Part shown: piece after piece, positions 29,925-34,167 of the stretch | Layout: every line of letters starts with the position of its first letter | Position numbering within the stretch: the stretch's first letter is position 1 | NCBI GenBank assembly: GCA_977017575.1 | Contig: CDRNVI010000113.1 | Location: 1-34,167, forward strand | Source of the DNA: Paramoeba atlantica | Taxonomy: Eukaryota > Discosea | DNA length: 34,167 nt | Reading direction: 5' to 3' | Position numbers and translations under genes: made by a program | Notes under the pieces: generated by a model | Databases searched by the model: none | What the model saw: only the letters and a program-made list of their open reading frames with translations | Told to the model about the DNA's origin: nothing

Positions 29925-30726
29925 TTATTCTTCATCCGATTTTGGTGACGCACTACTGCCTGCCAAAATACCTCCATCAATCGTTAATTCAATACCAGTT
30001 ATGTATTTCGATTCATCTGATCCTAAATACAGCACTGCATTAGCAACATCGATTGGTTCACCCATGTGACCTAATGGAATCCCGGCAGCAACATTAGCAA
30101 TAGCAGTCTCCCGGTTGTTAGGATCACCTAACATTGCATCCCAAATTGGAGTTAAGATTGCCCCCGGGTGCACTGAATTACACCGAATATGGTAACCGGC
30201 ATTCGCACAATATAAAGCAACTGATTTAGTATGATTACGCACGGCTGCTTTACTCGATGCATATGGCAGCAGCGCCTGGAATACCAACCAAACCAGAACG
30301 CGATGACATATTAATAATAGAGCCACCGTGTTGTTTCATTAAACTAATAGCATATTTACATCCTAAAAATACCCCGTCTAAATTCACTTGATGTACATAA
30401 TGCCATGCCTTTAAACTGGTATGCTCTGGATCTTGCAGACCTAAATTGTGATCAAAGCCGGTGATCCCAGCATTATTAAATACAATATCTAAGCGACCGT
30501 ATTGTTGCTTAATCGTCTGCATTACATCCTGCCAAGCTTGTTCATCAGTAACATCTAATCGATAAAACTGTGCACCAATGTCGTTAGCAGCTGCTTGACC
30601 TTCGTCGACTAAAATATCGGTGATAATGACAGTTGCACCTTCACGTGCAAATAACTCAGCTGTGGCTAAGCCAATGCCTCGACTGCCGCCGGTAATCAAT
30701 GTAACCTTGTCTTTAACCCGTGCCAT
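29925..30726 (-). CDS. short-chain dehydrogenase/reductase, NAD-type (one frame break)
   Basis: Classical SDR oxidoreductase of about 266 residues that oxidises or reduces an alcohol/ketone using NAD(H). Seen in order: cofactor motif TGGSRGIG at residues 12-19; an Asp at about 37 (VIITDI) typical of NAD rather than NADP preference; NNAG at 84-87; the catalytic serine in INMSSRSG near 141; YASSKAAV with catalytic Tyr and Lys near 155-159; and a C-terminal ITGIELTIDGG. One frame change near 30260-30270 splits it between GIPGAAA and AYASSK. A Shine-Dalgarno AAGGGG lies six bases before the ATG. It starts 36 bases after parC on the same strand, so the two are probably cotranscribed. Substrate unknown; steroid-, sugar- or acyl-type SDRs share this pattern. 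Confidence 0.9.
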
Positions 30727-30762
30727 AAATCCCCTTACTTTACATCTTAAAATTACATTGAA

Positions 30763-33019
30763 TTAATCGATTATACTCACTGCTTCTACCCGTTGAAAAC
30801 CACGCGGTAGTTTGCTACCACGTTGGCCACGTTTACCATGATAATTGATTAAGTCTTTTGGTTTCAACGTTAGAGTACGTTTACCAGATTGAATCGCTAA
30901 ACTCTTTGTTTTATCCAATACCACGACATGCGCCATCAATTCATCGCGCTTGGCTGCACTGCTACTTGGAATATTCATGATCTTATTTCCTTTACCGCGC
31001 ACCAGCAAAGGTAACTCACTGGTTGCAAAGACTAACAAACGTCCTGTACTACTAATCGCTACAATCACTGTATTATCTAATTGGGTAACACTACATGGTG
31101 TTAGTGCTAATGTATTTGTCGGTGGCTTTAACACCGCCTTACCATTACGGTTTTTAGTGTGTAATTCACTTAACTGAGTCATGAATCCATAGCCTGCGTC
31201 TGATGCTAATAATGCGTAATGTTCTACTTCTCCAGATAATACCACCGATAAATTCAGCACCTTCTGCTAACTTGACGCGCCCAGTTAATGGCTCTCCTTG
31301 GCTACGCGCCGACGGCAAGCTGTGGGCAAGTATACTATAACTACGCCCACTGGTATCAATAAACAATGCTGCCTTGATTACTACGCCCTTTAGCGCTGGT
31401 TAAGAACCCATCACCGGCTCTATAACTTAATGTATTCGGATCAATATCGTGACCTTTGGCAGCACGCACCCAGCCTTTTTTAGATAGCACAATGGTGACT
31501 GCTTCATTGGGTAAGACATCTTGTTCACGTAATGCTTGCGGCTTGTCCACGTTCAACTAATGGCGAACGACGCTGATCACCATATTCTTTTACATCACTG
31601 GTGAGTTCTTTACGGATTAGGGTTTTTAAGCGACCTTCTGAACTAAGCGTTTGAGTTAAACTGTCACGTTCATCGGCCAGCTCACTTTGTTCACCTTTGA
31701 TCTTAATCTCTTCTAAACGAGCCAAATGGCGCAACTTTAAGTCTAAAATGGCTTCTGCCTGTAATTCAGATAATTTAAACCGTTTAATCAATTCAACCTT
31801 TGGTTTATCGGCCTCACGAATCAATTGGATCACTTCATCTATATTCAGGTACGCGATCAATAACCCATCTAAAATATGTAATCGTGCTTCTACCTTTTCC
31901 AAACGATATTGTAAGCGACGTTTTACTGTTTGTTTACGAAATGATAACCACTCTTTTAAAAATTCCAATAAACTAAAAACTTTGGGACGACCATCTAAGC
32001 CAATCATATTCAGATTAACGCGATAACTACGTTCTAAATCGGTTGGCAAACAAGTGCGCCATCAATTTATCTGCATCTACCTGTTAGACTTTAACGTAAT
32101 TAACAAACGGGTCGGATTTTCGTGATCAGACTCATCACGTTAAATCCGTTACCATTGGCAATTTCTTTGCACGCATTTGTTGCGCGATTTGTTCTAATAC
32201 TTTGGCACCAGAGACTTGATAAGGTAGGCGGTAATCACAATGTCGCTCTTTTCTTTGCTGTACACAGCACGTAACCGTACACTGCCATTTCCAGTGCGAT
32301 ACATTGTCATGATCTCTTGATGTGGTGTAATGATTTCAGCTGCGGTTGGAAAATCAGGACCTTTAATATGCTGACAAATATCGTCTAACGTTGCCCGCGG
32401 CGATTCTAATAAGTGAATACACGCACTGACTACTTCATTAATATGATGTGGTGGATGTCGGTTGCCATACCAACTGCCAATCCCAGTGGCACCTATTTAA
32501 TAATGCATTCGGTAAACGTGCTGGCAAATTAACTGGCTCTTGTAATGTTCCATCAAAGTTAGCTTGCCAATCAACCGTCACCCTGTCCTAATTCAGCTAA
32601 TAGTGTTTGCGCATACTTAGCTAAACGTGCTTCGGTATAACGCATTGCAGCAAATGATTTTGGATCGTCTGTTGAACCCCAGTTACCTTGACCATCTACT
32701 AATGGATAACGATAAGAAAATGCTTGTGCCATGTGCACCATCGCTTCATAACAGGCTGCATCACCGTGCGGATGGTATTTACTAATACATCCCCGATAGT
32801 GCGTGCAGACTTTTTGTATTTAGCACTGGCTTTTAAGCCTAATTCTGACATCGCATAAACGATGCGCCGTTGTACTGGTTTTAAACCATCACCTAAATGT
32901 GGTAAGGCACGATCTAAAATGACGTACATTGAATAATCGAGATAAGCTTTTTCAGTAAACACATGCAGCGGTGTTTGTTCAATGCCATCGGCATTAAATG
33001 TATTGGTGGTAATTGTCAT
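30763..33019 (-). CDS. parC: DNA topoisomerase IV subunit A (several frame breaks)
   Basis: ParC is the DNA-cleaving subunit of topoisomerase IV, which unlinks daughter chromosomes with ParE. The coding span fits about 750 residues, the ParC length. The N-terminus has [42 protein letters not shown]. Next, across breaks, come [35 protein letters not shown] and [18 protein letters not shown] with the catalytic tyrosine. The middle has [22 protein letters not shown], and the C-terminal domain ends [35 protein letters not shown] marks ParC rather than GyrA. At least six frame interruptions are seen; in an essential gene they are most likely low-quality sequence. A GAGGA lies about ten bases before the ATG. 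It is divergent from fumC. Confidence 0.92.
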
Positions 33020-33301
33020 AAACGTCAGATCCTCAGTAGATTAATTGCATTGTAACGCCATATTTAATTTTATCTAACAGGCCAAAATAAGTTTGCTTTC
33101 AAAAACACCTTAATAAAACCTTTGCATGTCGAGGCGTTATCCCAGAAGCCGTGGAACGGCTATCTGGGATCCGAATAACCAATTAGTCATGCTATTGTAA
33201 TTAACATTAATCCTATCAGCAATATACGCTCTTCGTGTTTTAACTTGATTTCCCCCCAAAAAACACCGTATGATTAGCCCGCAGTTAACGAGGGATACAC
33301 T
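33020..33301. other. divergent intergenic region, parC to fumC
   Basis: About 280 bases that must hold promoters for parC (leftward) and fumC (rightward). I see no convincing -35/-10 pair by eye. It contains a strong hairpin at 33139-33170 and a ribosome-binding site for fumC (GAGGG, about seven bases before ATG 33302). Confidence 0.5.
33139..33170. repeat. 14-bp hairpin, possible REP-like element
   Basis: ATCCCAGA (33139-33146) pairs with TCTGGGAT (33163-33170), and AGCCGT (33147-33152) with ACGGCT (33156-33161). The loop is GGA, with a single bulged A at 33162. No T run follows on either strand and it sits between divergent genes, so a terminator is unlikely. It resembles the short palindromic intergenic repeats scattered through many gammaproteobacterial genomes. 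Confidence 0.6.
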
Positions 33302-34167
33302 ATGAATGAGATCACATATCGCACTGAATCAGACAGTATGGGTGACATCCAAGTACCGAGCAACGCATATTGGGGTGCACAAACACAACGCTCTTTACAC
33401 CACTTTGCCATTGGTGATCCGCATGCTGACCGTATGCCACTAGCGGTTGTGCGTGCAATGGGTATTTTAAAACATGCTTGTGCACTGGCTAATAATAAAT
33501 TAGAAAAATTACCTAACGATAAAGCTGAATTAATCATTCAAGCAGCAACTGAAATATACCAAGGAAAGTTGGATGCACATTTTCCATTACGCATTTGGCA
33601 AACCGGTAGTGGTACTCAAACTAATATGAATACTAACGAAGTGATTGCTAACCGCGCCATTGAAATTACCGGTGGCACATTAGGTAGCAAAACGCCAATC
33701 CACCCAAATGATCATGTTAACATGTCACAATCATCCAATGATACCTTTCCAACAGCAATGTACATTGCTGCGGCAATTGGATTAACCCAAGAATTAATCC
33801 CTGCTGTTACCCAATTGCATGAAGCCTTAGCCACTAAAGCCGCTGCTTATCGTGATATTATTAAAATTGGACGTACTCATTTACAAGATGCCGTGCCGTT
33901 GAGTCTAGGCCAAGAATTTTCAGGGTATGTTGCACAATTAGAACATGCATTGGATGGTATTAAACACAGCTTAGATGGCTTATACCAATTGGCTATCGGT
34001 GGTACCGCGGTTGGTACTGGTTTAAACGCTCATCCAGAGTTTGCTACGTTAACTGCACAATACATTGCAGAATTGACTAAATTACCGTTACCTCTGCACC
34101 GAATAAGTTTGCAGCGTTAGCAGCACACGATGCCTTAGTGAGCGCCAGTGGCAGTTTAAAAACATTG
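33302..34167 (+). CDS. fumC: class II fumarate hydratase, 3' end cut by window (one frame break)
   Basis: FumC interconverts fumarate and malate in the citric acid cycle without an iron-sulfur cluster. From ATG 33302 the protein shows [15 protein letters not shown] near residue 21, [14 protein letters not shown] at 101-114, [18 protein letters not shown] at 134-151 and GRTHLQDA with the active-site His at about 193; GTAVGTGLN follows. These separate fumarase from aspartase and argininosuccinate lyase only by the family's usual details, with fumarase the best fit. A frame change near 34095 precedes [24 protein letters not shown] at the window end. The catalytic serine loop and C-terminal half lie beyond the window. 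TGG, not TGA, codes for Trp. Confidence 0.95.

Noticed and set aside
30950-32026. Plus-strand frames opposite parC, including one of 109 residues
   Set aside because: The - strand encodes clear topoisomerase IV sequence through the whole span.
33274-33537. Minus-strand frame opposite the start of fumC
   Set aside because: Antisense shadow of fumC, with no own ribosome-binding site or homology.

Overview
The window joins two unrelated genomes. Bases 1 to about 28,500 are mitochondrial DNA from a unicellular eukaryote. It is very AT-rich, every gene is on the + strand, genes are packed with gaps of a few bases, and UGA is read as tryptophan (backed by a trnW with anticodon UCA). From about 28,550 to the end the sequence is bacterial: higher GC, only UGG for tryptophan, Shine-Dalgarno sites, genes on both strands.

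Mitochondrial layout: cob (3' two thirds), orf167, nad3, atp6, nad4L, nad5, nad6, nad11, nad1, nad4, nad2, rps2, rps4, atp1, cox2, cox3, cox1; a block of tRNAs; atp9; two tRNAs; rnl; two tRNAs; rns; two tRNAs; an unidentified ORF, rps11, an rpl19-like gene, nad9, nad7 and rpl11. These encode complex I, III, IV and ATP synthase subunits plus part of the translation system. Retention of atp1, nad7, nad9, nad11, rps2, rps4, rps11 and rpl11 rules out animals and fungi. In 14 of 19 tRNA genes the acceptor stem has mismatches at positions 1-3 on the 5' side. This is the genomic signature of the 5' tRNA editing known from Acanthamoeba, slime moulds and chytrids. With UGA=Trp and mitochondrial rpl11 it points to an amoebozoan, though I cannot name the genus.

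Bacterial layout: an ankyrin-repeat protein gene (+), then an SDR oxidoreductase gene and parC (both -, probably one operon, parC first), a strong intergenic hairpin, and the start of fumC (+), which runs off the end. The ankyrin protein suggests a host-associated gammaproteobacterium, for example a Legionellales-like symbiont or prey bacterium of the amoeba. That is inference.

Reading-frame breaks are rare up to 25.2 kb (three one-base gaps beside A/T runs in nad5, nad11 and cox3) but dense from 25.2 kb to the end, in mitochondrial and bacterial genes alike. The simplest reading is a long-read contig whose right part is poorly polished and which is chimeric at about 28.5 kb.
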